A stretch of 64,000 nt of DNA, from contig JBDVOA010000019.1 in the NCBI GenBank assembly GCA_039969355.1, forward strand, positions 1-64,000, in the 5' to 3' direction. A model generated the notes under the pieces. That model was not told the DNA's origin. It saw nothing but the letters and a program-made list of their open reading frames with translations, and ran no database searches. The position numbers and the translations under genes were made by a program. The stretch is from JL08 sp039969355 (GTDB lineage Bacteria > Pseudomonadota > Alphaproteobacteria > Rhodobacterales > Rhodobacteraceae). Shown here piece after piece: positions 43,096-52,259 of the stretch. Numbering within the stretch: position 1 is the stretch's first letter; each line of letters opens with the position of its first letter.

Positions 43096-44109
43096 ATGGC
43101 CGCTGCCTTTTCCACACTTGATGAATTTCGTACGCTTTTGAAAGAGGCTCCAATTCCGGATGCGGAGGCTGTGGCGGCCGCTGGGGCTCGTAACGGTCAA
43201 CTGACCAAGCCGCCCGGTGCATTAGGTCGGTTGGAAGATCTTGCAATCTGGTTTTCCGGCTGGCGCGGTGCGGCGCAACCTGCGCTGAGCGCATCCCAAG
43301 TCGTTGTTTTTGCGGGCAATCACGGCGTTGCTGCGCAAGGAGTGTCGTCGTTTCCACCGGAAGTCACGGAGCAAATGGTTCTGAATTTTCAGCATGGCGG
43401 CGCTGCGATCAATCAGCTTTGCAATACCTTTGGCACACAGCTGGATGTGTACGCCTTGTCTTTGGATCGGCCGACGGAAGATTTTACCAAAGGTCCAGCA
43501 ATGTCTGAGCCGGAATGCGTTGATGCCATCCGCGTTGGCTGGGCGTCCGTGAACCCGGATGTTGACCTCTTGGTGGCAGGAGAAATGGGTATTGGAAACA
43601 CCACCTCGGCGGCGGCGATTTGTACCGCTCTTTTTGGCGGCGATGCGCGGAGCTGGACTGGGCGAGGTACCGGCGTTGAGGGCGAGGCATTTGAGAACAA
43701 ATGCCGGGTTGTGACCGAAGGTATCGCATTACACGCCTCAGCCGGTGACGGGCTAGAGATGCTGCGGTGCCTTGGCGGACGTGAAGTGGCCGCTATGGCT
43801 GGCGCAATAGCACGCGCGCGCTATTTGCGCATACCGGTTATTCTTGACGGTTTTATTTGCTGCGCGGCGGCGGCATGCCTGCATTCTGTAGAGCAGGATG
43901 CTCTAGATCACACAGTTGCCGGGCATCAAAGCGCCGAGGGTGCACACCAAAAGCTGCTCGAAAAGCTTGGAAAAAAACCGATTTTGTCGCTTGGATTGCG
44001 ATTGGGAGAGGCTTCTGGCGGCGCATTGGCAATTGGCGTGTTGCAGGCTGCAATTGCATGTCACAGCGGCATGGCGACCTTCGCCGAAGCAGGGGTCGCA
44101 GACGGGTAG
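43096..44109 (+). CDS. cobT: Nicotinate-nucleotide--dimethylbenzimidazole phosphoribosyltransferase
   Basis: 337 residues. It makes alpha-ribazole 5'-phosphate for the lower loop of cobalamin. Motifs are KPPGALGRLEDLA near residue 37, VVFAGNHGVAAQGVSSFP, GEMGIGNTTSAAAI (residues 164-177) and the late LGLRLGEASGGALA with the catalytic Glu. Named cobU in the aerobic pathway nomenclature of Pseudomonas; cobT follows the Salmonella naming. GAGGG precedes the ATG. Confidence 0.95.
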   Translation: MAAAFSTLDEFRTLLKEAPIPDAEAVAAAGARNGQLTKPPGALGRLEDLAIWFSGWRGAAQPALSASQVVVFAGNHGVAAQGVSSFPPEVTEQMVLNFQHGGAAINQLCNTFGTQLDVYALSLDRPTEDFTKGPAMSEPECVDAIRVGWASVNPDVDLLVAGEMGIGNTTSAAAICTALFGGDARSWTGRGTGVEGEAFENKCRVVTEGIALHASAGDGLEMLRCLGGREVAAMAGAIARARYLRIPVILDGFICCAAAACLHSVEQDALDHTVAGHQSAEGAHQKLLEKLGKKPILSLGLRLGEASGGALAIGVLQAAIACHSGMATFAEAGVADG

Positions 44110-44110
44110 C

Positions 44111-46000
44111 CTATGCAGATCGCTGGTCGTCTTGCTGCGACCGGTTGAGCAATGCGAGCTCCAGTTCTTTTTCCAACTCTTTGGCACGGTCAATATAAGC
44201 AGTGTTCTCGCTGGCTGGAATATCTGAACGCCAGAGTTCAGCCAGTTCTTTGACAGCATAGCGGTCGTGATCATAAAAGGTCTCTTCGGCCTCTGAGGCC
44301 TCAAATTCTGAGAGGCCGACGTTTTCCAGCACATACCGTCCAGCCCTGAGCGAGCTGTCGAACATTTCGCGTACGATGTCATTCGCCCCGGCCTGATAAA
44401 GCCGGTAGACGTGCCTGCGGTCTCTTGCGCGAGCAACGATGTGCAGATCCGGCCGCTCCCGCTTAGCGTAGGTGACCAATTTTACCGCTGCTTCTGGATC
44501 ATCAAGTGCCACAACCAGAACGGATGCTTCATGTAATCCTGCTGCGCGTAGCAACTCGGGACGGGTTGGATCCCCTAAAAAGCCCTTGTAGCCAAAACGG
44601 CGCATTAGTTGGATGGTTTCCATATCGTGATCAAGCACCACAGTGCTAAACCCGCTGGCCTGGACCAGTCGATTGACGATCTGACCAAAACGACCAATTC
44701 CGGCAATAATCACTGTGCCTGTTTCGTCTATCTCATCGGCATCGATTGTCTTAGTGCTTTCTTTCATGCGTTTCGAAAGAATGTCGTAAAGAATGAAAAG
44801 CAACGGTGTGATCAGCATGGTCAGGGCGATTATCAGCAACAGCTTGCTCGCCACGTTGGGCGGGATCACGTTTTGCTGTACTGAAAACGAAAGTAAGACA
44901 AAGCCGAATTCACCGGCTTGCGCAAGCGACAGGGTGAATAACCACTGGTCCCGGCCTTTGAGTTTGAAGGCACGCCCCAGAACGTAAAGGATCGCGCCTT
45001 TGACCAGAATAACCAGAAGAGCGATGCCAAATATTGACCCGAAATCAGAATAGAGCAGCTTGAAATTGATACCCGCGCCGACGGTGATGAAGAACAGGCC
45101 CAGCAAAAGTCCTTTGAAGGGTTGTAAATCGCTTTCCAGTTCGTGGCGAAACTCAGAGTTGGCCAAAACCACGCCAGCCAAAAAGGCCCCCAGCGCGGGT
45201 GACAGACCCACAAGGATCATCAGGAAGGCAATGCCGACGACAATCAGCAGTGCCAGTGCGGTATACATCTCGCGCAGCCGCGTGGCGTGAATGAATCTGA
45301 AAACCGGACGGGTAAGGTAGATCCCAGCCAAGATGATCGTGGCAACAACTGCAAGAGTGACAAGGGTTACTGCCCAACCCGGGAGACCGGCTACAAGCGA
45401 CAAGCCGGCTCCGCCATGGGCGTCCATATGCTCCCCCTGGCGGTGCAGAGAGCCATCTTCCGAAACAATAATTCCACCGAATGGGAGGGAAAGGGCCAGC
45501 AAAGGTAGAAATGCCAGAATAGGGATTACCGCTATATCCTGCGTCAGCAGAACAGAAAACGCGGATCGGCCGCCTTTGGTTTGCATTAAGCCCTTTTCCG
45601 ACAGCGTCTGAAGAACAATCGCTGTGGATGACAATGACAACGTCAACCCGATGGCCAGCGCCACGCTGAGTTGTTGACGCATTGCCAGCGCAAGGCCCAT
45701 CACCGCAAGCGTGCTCAGGACGACCTGCAGCCCGCCCAACCCGATCAGACGGTGACGCATATCCCACAGTGCTTTTGGCTCCAGTTCGAGGCCGATCAGG
45801 AACAGCATCATCACGACGCCAAATTCTGCAACGTGCTGAAGTTCCTCAGTTTCCATGCCAACCAGACCAAAGACCGGGCCAATCAGCATGCCTGCGGCAA
45901 GGTAACCCAGAACAGAACCCAGCCCCAGTCTGGCTGCGATGGGCACCGCTATTACTGCGGCGGCGAGGTAAATGGAGGCCTGATAGAGGAACGAATCCAT
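44111..46000 (-). CDS. Kef-type potassium/proton antiporter (CPA2) with TrkA-N domain
   Basis: 629 residues. Twelve or so membrane helices fill residues 1-390, with the CPA2 features GYLAAGMLIGPVFGLVG, FLIGLELEPKALW and LSSTAIVLQTL. A cytoplasmic Rossmann regulatory domain follows (VIIAGIGRFGQIVNRLVQAS near 420, VLDHD). The C-terminal tail is charged and helical. It resembles KefB/KefC, which release potassium during electrophile stress, but no ancillary KefF/KefG gene is nearby. It overlaps no neighbour; cobT ends one base away on the other strand. Confidence 0.94.
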   Translation of the reverse strand: MDSFLYQASIYLAAAVIAVPIAARLGLGSVLGYLAAGMLIGPVFGLVGMETEELQHVAEFGVVMMLFLIGLELEPKALWDMRHRLIGLGGLQVVLSTLAVMGLALAMRQQLSVALAIGLTLSLSSTAIVLQTLSEKGLMQTKGGRSAFSVLLTQDIAVIPILAFLPLLALSLPFGGIIVSEDGSLHRQGEHMDAHGGAGLSLVAGLPGWAVTLVTLAVVATIILAGIYLTRPVFRFIHATRLREMYTALALLIVVGIAFLMILVGLSPALGAFLAGVVLANSEFRHELESDLQPFKGLLLGLFFITVGAGINFKLLYSDFGSIFGIALLVILVKGAILYVLGRAFKLKGRDQWLFTLSLAQAGEFGFVLLSFSVQQNVIPPNVASKLLLIIALTMLITPLLFILYDILSKRMKESTKTIDADEIDETGTVIIAGIGRFGQIVNRLVQASGFSTVVLDHDMETIQLMRRFGYKGFLGDPTRPELLRAAGLHEASVLVVALDDPEAAVKLVTYAKRERPDLHIVARARDRRHVYRLYQAGANDIVREMFDSSLRAGRYVLENVGLSEFEASEAEETFYDHDRYAVKELAELWRSDIPASENTAYIDRAKELEKELELALLNRSQQDDQRSA

Positions 46001-46029
46001 ATTGGGTCCTTAGCAAAAGCCAGAATGGC

Positions 46030-46485
46030 TTATGTGGGCAGCGGGCCGTCACTTTTGAATTGGTCCATGACAATTTGGCTGTGTACACGCCCAACTGCAG
46101 GGTGCGGCAAAAGAATGTCGTGAATCAAGGTGTTCAGGGCAGAAAGATCAGCACAATAGACCCGCAAAAGGTAATCTGCATCTCCCGTGAGCGTCCAAGC
46201 GCTTATGATTTCGGGTCGTAGATTGATTAGGCGCGAAAATGAGTTGCCCTGCTCGGGGCCATGCTGGCTGAGGTGAACCTGAACGAATCCCTGCACGGTC
46301 AGGCCCAGTTTCTTGGGGTCCAGTCGCGCTGTATAGCCATTGATGTAGCCATCCGCTTCCAGCCGCTGGCGACGTCGGCCGATCTGGCTGGCAGAAAGAT
46401 TCAGCATCTCGCTCAATTCAGACGCCGTAAGATGCGCGTCTTTCTGTAAGGCAGCCATGAGCCGTGTGTCTGTTTGATCCAGCAT
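46030..46485 (-). CDS. Lrp/AsnC family transcriptional regulator
   Basis: 151 residues from the ATG at 46485. The N-terminal helix-turn-helix is LDQTDTRLMAALQKDAHLTA with SELSEMLNLSASQIGRRRQR, and the C-terminal RAM domain has GNSFSRLINLRPEIISAWTL and LLRVYCADLSALNTLIH. Divergent from hppD, whose substrate derives from tyrosine and phenylalanine, so it is probably the aromatic amino acid sensor for that gene (inference). Confidence 0.93.
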   Translation of the reverse strand: MLDQTDTRLMAALQKDAHLTASELSEMLNLSASQIGRRRQRLEADGYINGYTARLDPKKLGLTVQGFVQVHLSQHGPEQGNSFSRLINLRPEIISAWTLTGDADYLLRVYCADLSALNTLIHDILLPHPAVGRVHSQIVMDQFKSDGPLPT

Positions 46486-46510
46486 GAATCCCACGTTGGT
46501 TGCGGAGAAG

Positions 46511-46579
46511 AAGCGCAATTTGAGTATATCATGCGCAAACAGCGTGAACAACATCCCATATTCTGGGGAAATTGCGCAT
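46511..46579. promoter_or_regulatory. TGCGCAA-type motif repeats upstream of the AsnC gene and hppD
   Basis: GCGCAATT at 46513-46520, ATGCGCAA at 46531-46538 and its inverted form TTGCGCAT at 46572-46579. The last two make an inverted repeat 33 bp apart. Spaced, phased sites are what Lrp/AsnC octamers use. A further palindrome-like GTGCATGCATAC lies near 46603-46614. Confidence 0.5.
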
Positions 46580-46643
46580 AAATCCGGCTGTGCAGCGCCT
46601 ATAGTGCATGCATACACAATAACATCTGACAGGAGTTTGCAGG

Positions 46644-47735
46644 ATGGGTCCTTTTCCGCACAACGCCCCTAAATCGCAGATCAACGACGAAAACCTCGCC
46701 GGCACGGATGGCTTTGAATTTGTAGAGTTCGCCCATCCAGATCCAGAAGAGTTACGCGCGCTGTTCGCCAGGATGGGCTACGCCAAGACTGCCCGGCATA
46801 AATCCAAAGATATCGAGCTTTGGCAGCAAGGCGACATCACATACATCCTGAATTCTGATCCCGACAGCTTCGCGGCCCAGTTTGTGCAAGAGCATGGGCC
46901 TTGCGCGCCATCAATGGGATGGCGGGTCGTTGACGCTCAGCACGCCCTGGAGCATGCGGTAGCCAAAGGTGGTGTACCCTATGAGGGGGAAGGCAAGGCG
47001 CTTGACGTTCCGGCCATATATGGCATCGGCGGATCGCTGCTTTACTTCGTGGACCAATATTACGACACCAGCCCCTACAACGATGAATATGAATGGTTGG
47101 AACAATCAAAACCCGCTGGCGTTGGTTTCTTCTACCTAGACCACCTCACTCACAACGTACACAAAGGCAATATGGACAAGTGGTTCAGTTTTTACGGAAA
47201 TCTGTTCAATTTTCGCGAAATTCGGTTTTTTGACATCGAGGGTAAGTTTACAGGCTTGTTGAGCCGTGCCCTGACATCCCCCTGTGGTCGGATTCGGATA
47301 CCGATCAATGAAGATCGCGGAGAGACTGGACAAATTGTCGCCTATCTCAGGAAATACAAAGGCGAAGGCATTCAACACATCGCGGTCGGAACGGATGCTC
47401 TTTATGATGCTACTGATGAAATTGCGGACCGGGGCCTGAAATTCATGCCACCACCACCGGATGCCTATTATGGTCTCAGTAAAGACCGGGTAGAAGGGCA
47501 CGACGAGCCGATTGACCGGATGAAGAAACACGGCATCCTGATCGATGGCGAAGGGGTAGTGGATGGCGGCGAGACCAAGATCTTGCTGCAGATATTCTCA
47601 AAAACCGTCATCGGTCCGATATTCTTTGAGTTTATTCAGCGTAAAGGAGATGATGGTTTTGGCGAGGGCAACTTCAAAGCCCTGTTCGAGAGCATCGAGC
47701 AAGAGCAAATCAACAGCGGTGAGCTGACAGGATGA
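46644..47735 (+). CDS. hppD: 4-Hydroxyphenylpyruvate dioxygenase
   Basis: A 363-residue non-haem iron enzyme turning 4-hydroxyphenylpyruvate into homogentisate. It has two vicinal-oxygen-chelate domains. Iron ligands are in the C-terminal half: the first His in FFYLDHLTHNV (near 160), the second in GIQHIAVGTDALYD (near 240), and the Glu in the late GPIFFEFIQRKGDDGFGEGN motif. AGGAG upstream fits the start. Homogentisate pathway enzymes are not in the window. Confidence 0.96.
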   Translation: MGPFPHNAPKSQINDENLAGTDGFEFVEFAHPDPEELRALFARMGYAKTARHKSKDIELWQQGDITYILNSDPDSFAAQFVQEHGPCAPSMGWRVVDAQHALEHAVAKGGVPYEGEGKALDVPAIYGIGGSLLYFVDQYYDTSPYNDEYEWLEQSKPAGVGFFYLDHLTHNVHKGNMDKWFSFYGNLFNFREIRFFDIEGKFTGLLSRALTSPCGRIRIPINEDRGETGQIVAYLRKYKGEGIQHIAVGTDALYDATDEIADRGLKFMPPPPDAYYGLSKDRVEGHDEPIDRMKKHGILIDGEGVVDGGETKILLQIFSKTVIGPIFFEFIQRKGDDGFGEGNFKALFESIEQEQINSGELTG

Positions 47736-47745
47736 GTTAAGCTGC

Positions 47746-49872
47746 CTAACTTTTGGGCATCTTCAGAACAACGGATCGACCGCGTTTTACGTAACTCAAT
47801 TCAGAATCGCTGATCGCGGATATGCGGCCGCCGTCCAGGCGGTCGCCGACCTTTACCTTTTGGTACCGTCCGCTAGAGAGGCGTACTAGCGCCCGCCGAC
47901 TGGACGGTTTGCCGTAGACGCCGATCAGATTGATCCGGCCTAAATTGATCGCATTTCGCACTGTTGCCTGTTTCGAGACCGATGCGCTCGTCGGGATTTT
48001 GGGAACGACAGTTGCAGGGGCAAATGTGGCCGCAGATGCCACTGTGGTTGACTTCGGGGCCTTTGGCTGCGCGCGCTTCACGATTCGTGCAAAATTCTTG
48101 GGCCGCGCCTTGGGTTTGCGCGAGGACACGACCGCCTGTGCCGTGGGTGTTGTATCTCGCTCTTCCTCGACTTTTTCGACTTCCGGGCGCGCTTTTGGAC
48201 GCAAACCGGACAGTTCGTTCCGGGTGAGACCACCAAGCTGGCTGCGTTCGTTCTGTTCTACTAGGTCGTCCGGGCGCAGGCGCGGGCGCAGTTTGGCCAG
48301 GCGGGACTGCAACAGATTTTCAGTTTCCGTTGGCGGTTGTTCTCGGGCCGGCACGCGTGGAGGAACAACCGGTGGTCGGCCCAAATAGACAGTAATCCCA
48401 CTTGGGGCCAATACACCTTCTTTCGTCGGAATGACTAACCCAGAGTCGTCCAGGGCAAAAAGAGTGCCAGATACCGCAGGCGATGACACTGGCGCCGGTC
48501 TATTGTCGGTTTGCAGCGCAGTCGCCGACGGTAGCGCAATCGCGTCGTGGGTGACCGCGACTGAATCAATCGATGCAATATAAAGACCATCGAGGTCGAT
48601 CACTTCCGGAGTCATCGGTGCATGCGGAGCGGTCTCCCAGATGCCTGAAACAGCGTAGCGGGCCTCGGTGTTCTCCGGTGTCAGCTCTTGCGGTGGTTCG
48701 GGTTCGCGCAGGGCGTCCAAAACAGCTGCATCCATGTCCGTCAGGTCCGCATCAGGTGCCTCAACGGACATAACAACGGGTTCGTCACTGTTCTCACCAA
48801 AAAGATCAGCAACACCATTGTCAAGAAAGAGCGAAGCCCATGTCGCCACGCCGCCTAGCGACAGCAACAATACTGCCGTCAGAGCATAACCAAGATACCC
48901 TGTTTGGCGAGGAGTGTCGGCAGAAGCGCGGGCACCAAAAACGGTCAGGCTTTCGGCTTCGTCTGCGGGTAGGGGGGGCGCCGGTGGCAACCGGTCAGGA
49001 GTACGCCGACTTAAGAAATCAACAGGTTTTTTGGCGGGTACGACGACAGTGGTTTTCTTTTCGACCTGATCTTGACCGGCTACTGAAGCACTCTCAGGTG
49101 TCGCGACCGGCGCATCTGCCTGAACCAGTTCCTCCGGCGCACTACGCACGCTTGAAAAGGCCGGAATGACGTCTAGTTCCTGAACCGTGGACTCTGAATG
49201 ACACAAATCTGTTTCGGGATCATCAGGTGGGGCATGGGCCTCTGCCGTGACCTCTTCCACCGGTTCAACCTGGGCTGTCGCGGACACTTCCCCAATTTCA
49301 ATATCCGGCGCGGACGGGATTTCAGCGGTCCCGACGATGACGACAGCTACGTCGTCCGATTCCAGTGATTCCCCGGGTTTCAGCTGCGTTCTCGCGTGCT
49401 CAGTCAAACCGAAATCAGGCGCGCCCAAAAAACCGGCGTCACCCGGTATTGCGGTGAAGCACATGGGGTTAAAATCATGCTCAGCGGCAAACGCCTCGGC
49501 CTCAGCCAGCGTATCATATGCGACTGCTGCAATGTGCAGTACGTTGTCGTCAACGGATACGTCATAAGCCAGATCACTGACTATAAGCGAAGTGCCGTTT
49601 GCCAAGGCATTCCGTGCTGCGGTGTCGATGTCTTGTTCTGAAGAAGCGTCGTGATCAATTGTCAGGTATTTTATCTGATCATTTGGAATGATGATTTTGC
49701 AATGCACGCCGTCCGGCTCGATCAAACCGGCGGATTTGCGCAAGGCGGCGAGTTCTGCGTTCAGGTCGGATGCGTCAAGCCCCAGATCACCAACCAGCCG
49801 CCAGCCACCAGCGCCGCGATGCAACAGCTGAATGCCCTTGTAGGACAAGGAAAGTGCGAACATTGGTTTCAT
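47746..49872 (-). CDS. Large single-pass membrane protein with PilP/GspC-like C-terminal domain
   Basis: 708 residues. An N-terminal domain of about 165 residues (FALSLSYKGIQLLHRGAGGW) is followed by an acidic, proline- and valine-rich linker. One transmembrane helix near residue 330 (YALTAVLLLSLGGVATWASL) precedes a long disordered region with repeated RPRLRPDDL and KARPE patches, and a C-terminal domain, LIGVYGKPSSRRALVRLSSG then YQKVKVGDRLDGGRISAISD. The last part resembles the small beta domain of PilP or GspC that sits in the periplasm in pilus and secretion machines, so a cell-envelope scaffold is possible. Often labelled translation initiation factor 2 in related genomes, which I consider wrong. 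The start could also be an upstream ATG or GTG. Confidence 0.75.
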   Translation of the reverse strand: MKPMFALSLSYKGIQLLHRGAGGWRLVGDLGLDASDLNAELAALRKSAGLIEPDGVHCKIIIPNDQIKYLTIDHDASSEQDIDTAARNALANGTSLIVSDLAYDVSVDDNVLHIAAVAYDTLAEAEAFAAEHDFNPMCFTAIPGDAGFLGAPDFGLTEHARTQLKPGESLESDDVAVVIVGTAEIPSAPDIEIGEVSATAQVEPVEEVTAEAHAPPDDPETDLCHSESTVQELDVIPAFSSVRSAPEELVQADAPVATPESASVAGQDQVEKKTTVVVPAKKPVDFLSRRTPDRLPPAPPLPADEAESLTVFGARASADTPRQTGYLGYALTAVLLLSLGGVATWASLFLDNGVADLFGENSDEPVVMSVEAPDADLTDMDAAVLDALREPEPPQELTPENTEARYAVSGIWETAPHAPMTPEVIDLDGLYIASIDSVAVTHDAIALPSATALQTDNRPAPVSSPAVSGTLFALDDSGLVIPTKEGVLAPSGITVYLGRPPVVPPRVPAREQPPTETENLLQSRLAKLRPRLRPDDLVEQNERSQLGGLTRNELSGLRPKARPEVEKVEEERDTTPTAQAVVSSRKPKARPKNFARIVKRAQPKAPKSTTVASAATFAPATVVPKIPTSASVSKQATVRNAINLGRINLIGVYGKPSSRRALVRLSSGRYQKVKVGDRLDGGRISAISDSELSYVKRGRSVVLKMPKS

Positions 49873-50050
49873 ATTGGATACTACCATCCACCCATTCGAC
49901 ACGGGCACGTATTCCGCGTTCACCTACTATTTTAAAGCAGGACTGTACGGAGGGAAAGAAAAACACCAAAGTTCCCGTAAAGGTGACCAAGGATCTGCTT
50001 GCGGGCCGCGTCATAGGTTGCAATGCACAATGCAATAAAAGGAGAAAAAG

Positions 50051-50746
50051 ATGAAACACATGATGCTTCTTGGGGTTTTGTTGGCTTTTGGAATGGGCAC
50101 CGTCAGCCTCGCGGAAACAGCTCCGCGAGTGATTACCGTAACCGGCGAAGGTCAGGTGGATGTCGCGCCGGATATGGCCATCATCAGCCTGGGGGTCACC
50201 CACGAGGCCAAAGAGGCCAAGGCCGCAATGGATGCGACGTCCAAGGATGTCGCTGCCATCCTCGAGAGGTTGAACGCCAAAGGGATCGCGCCACGCGACG
50301 TACAGACATCGCGGTTTTCGCTAAACCCGGTTTGGCAGAACCGCAATTCAACCAGTGATCAGCCGCCAAAGATTTCCGGATTTACGGCTTCAAATGCGGT
50401 GACGGTTCGGCTGCGCGATATGGCGGCGCTGGGTTCTGTCTTGGATGACGTAATTTCTGATGGCGCCAATCAATTCAATGGCTTGCAGTTCTCGGTGAAA
50501 GATCAAAAGCCATTGAAAGACGAAGCCCGTATGCTGGCAATCGAGGATGCAATGGATCGAGCGGCGCTGTTTGCCAAAGCATCGGGCGTGACCCTGGGGC
50601 CGGTTCAATCGGTTTCTGAACTTGGTGGAGGAGGGCGCCCGGTGATGATGGAAATGGCCGCAATGCGTGACGGCGGAGCACCCGTCGCCGCAGGAGAGGT
50701 GAGCGTTACTGCGTCCGTCTCGATGGTATTTGCGATACTTGACTAA
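50051..50746 (+). CDS. SIMPL domain (DUF541) periplasmic protein
   Basis: 231 residues with a signal peptide (MKHMMLLGVLLAFGMGTVSL, cleavage near AETA) and the SIMPL fold: VITVTGEGQVDVAPDMAIIS at the mature N-terminus and LAIEDAMDRAALFAKASGV near residue 160. Function of the family is unclear; some members relate to oxidative stress tolerance. AGGAG upstream supports the start. Confidence 0.93.
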   Translation: MKHMMLLGVLLAFGMGTVSLAETAPRVITVTGEGQVDVAPDMAIISLGVTHEAKEAKAAMDATSKDVAAILERLNAKGIAPRDVQTSRFSLNPVWQNRNSTSDQPPKISGFTASNAVTVRLRDMAALGSVLDDVISDGANQFNGLQFSVKDQKPLKDEARMLAIEDAMDRAALFAKASGVTLGPVQSVSELGGGGRPVMMEMAAMRDGGAPVAAGEVSVTASVSMVFAILD

Positions 50747-50757
50747 GAGTATCCGAC

Positions 50758-50789
50758 CTGCCGGGCGGTGTTTTCGCCCTGCCCGGCAG
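50758..50789. terminator. Hairpin between converging SIMPL and metY genes
   Basis: CTGCCGGGC and GCCCGGCAG form a perfect 9-bp stem with a 14-nt loop that itself holds TTTT. No long T run follows, so it may act as a Rho-dependent or shared terminator for both strands. Confidence 0.6.
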
Positions 50790-50798
50790 TGGAAATGG

Positions 50799-52091
50799 CT
50801 AGCTCGCGGCCTTGCTCAGAGCCTGATCCAGATCGGCGATCAGGTCGTCTGCGTCTTCAATACCGATGGAAATTCGAACAACGTTCGGTCCCGCACCGGC
50901 GGCCTCTTGCTGCTCGGCGGTCAACTGGCGGTGAGTAGTGGATGCCGAATGAATGACCAGTGATCTTGTATCCCCAAGGTTGGCCACATGGCTGAAAATC
51001 TCAAGCGCGTTCACCAGTTTAACGCAAGCGTCATAGCCACCTTTCATTGCGAAGGTGAACAGGCCGCCGGCCCCTTTGGGGCAAATCGTCTTGACGCGAC
51101 TGTTGTAGGGCGATGATTTGAGGCCAGCATAGGTCACGAAGTCCACCCGCGGATCGGCTTCAAGCCAGGCGGCAACTTTTTCGGCATTTTCGACATGTCG
51201 CTGCATACGCAGGCTGAGTGTTTCTGTACCCATCAATGTATAGTGCGCGGCTTGCGGGTTCATCGTCATACCCAGATCGCGTAAACCGATTGCGATGCCA
51301 TGGAAGGTGAAGGCGAGTGGGCCGAAAGTTTCGTGAAATTTGAGGCCGTGGTAGGCTGGTTCCGGCTGGCTGAGCGATGGGAATTTGTCGTTCGCCGACC
51401 AGTCAAACGTCCCGGAGTCCACAACGCAACCCCCGGTCACGGTGCCGTTGCCGGTCAAATATTTTGTAGTGGAATGCACAACCAGAGTCGCGCCATGTTC
51501 AATCGGCCGGCACAGGTACGGCGTGGCCGACGTGTTGTCGACGATCAGCGGAATGCCCGCCGCATCGGCAATTTTTGCGATTGACGGCAGATCCGTAATG
51601 TACCCGCCGGGGTTGGCAATGGATTCGCAGAATACCGCGCGGGTGTTGTCGTCGATCGCGGCTTTGATAGCTTCAGTGTCGTCAAAATCCACGAATGTCG
51701 CGCTCCAGCCAAATCGTTTGATGGTGTGGCTGAACTGGGTCACGCTGCCGCCATATAGCCGTGTTGATACCACGACGTTCATGCCCGGAGACATCAATGG
51801 AAACAGTGCTATTATCTGTGCGGCATGGCCTGAAGAACAGCACACCGCACCTGCGCCACCTTCAAGCGTCGCAATGCGTTCCTGTAGGACAGCAACGGTT
51901 GGATTGGTCAGGCGCGAATAAATATACCCGACCTCTTGCAGGTTAAAGAGTGCCGCAGCGTGATCGGCATCCCGAAAGACATAGGCCGTTGTTTGATAGA
52001 TGGGTGTTTGCCGTGCGCCTGTGGCTGGGTCGGGCCGCGCGCCCGCGTGAATCTGCAGGGTATCGAAACCGTATTTTGGGCCATCTGTCAT
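50799..52091 (-). CDS. metY: O-acetylhomoserine sulfhydrylase
   Basis: A 430-residue PLP enzyme of the Cys/Met metabolism family that makes homocysteine from O-acetylhomoserine and sulfide. The N-terminus FDTLQIHAGARPDPATGARQ and the substrate loop YIYSRLTNPTVAVLQERI are typical of MetY. The PLP lysine is in HSTTKYLTGNG near 210. Length (430) favours MetY over MetZ. GGAGGA before the ATG at 52091 fixes the start. I looked for a SAM-binding leader in 52092-52259 and saw none. Confidence 0.94.
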   Translation of the reverse strand: MTDGPKYGFDTLQIHAGARPDPATGARQTPIYQTTAYVFRDADHAAALFNLQEVGYIYSRLTNPTVAVLQERIATLEGGAGAVCCSSGHAAQIIALFPLMSPGMNVVVSTRLYGGSVTQFSHTIKRFGWSATFVDFDDTEAIKAAIDDNTRAVFCESIANPGGYITDLPSIAKIADAAGIPLIVDNTSATPYLCRPIEHGATLVVHSTTKYLTGNGTVTGGCVVDSGTFDWSANDKFPSLSQPEPAYHGLKFHETFGPLAFTFHGIAIGLRDLGMTMNPQAAHYTLMGTETLSLRMQRHVENAEKVAAWLEADPRVDFVTYAGLKSSPYNSRVKTICPKGAGGLFTFAMKGGYDACVKLVNALEIFSHVANLGDTRSLVIHSASTTHRQLTAEQQEAAGAGPNVVRISIGIEDADDLIADLDQALSKAAS

Positions 52092-52259
52092 CTTTGGGTC
52101 CTCCACTGAATAATTTAATTGGCTCAGGTCTAGGCTATGGGCATCCCACTCACAACTGCGCGCCGTATTTTTGTGATCCAATTGAGCGCCGAGGGGTACA
52201 TTCTTTTTGATTGTTGACTGTTATCTGTATGCCTTCTGGCCTAATGGTTCAGTCTGATT

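Noticed and set aside
52092..52259. Possible SAM riboswitch before metY
   Set aside because: Searched by eye for SAM-II and SAM/SAH conserved blocks on the minus strand; none was found.
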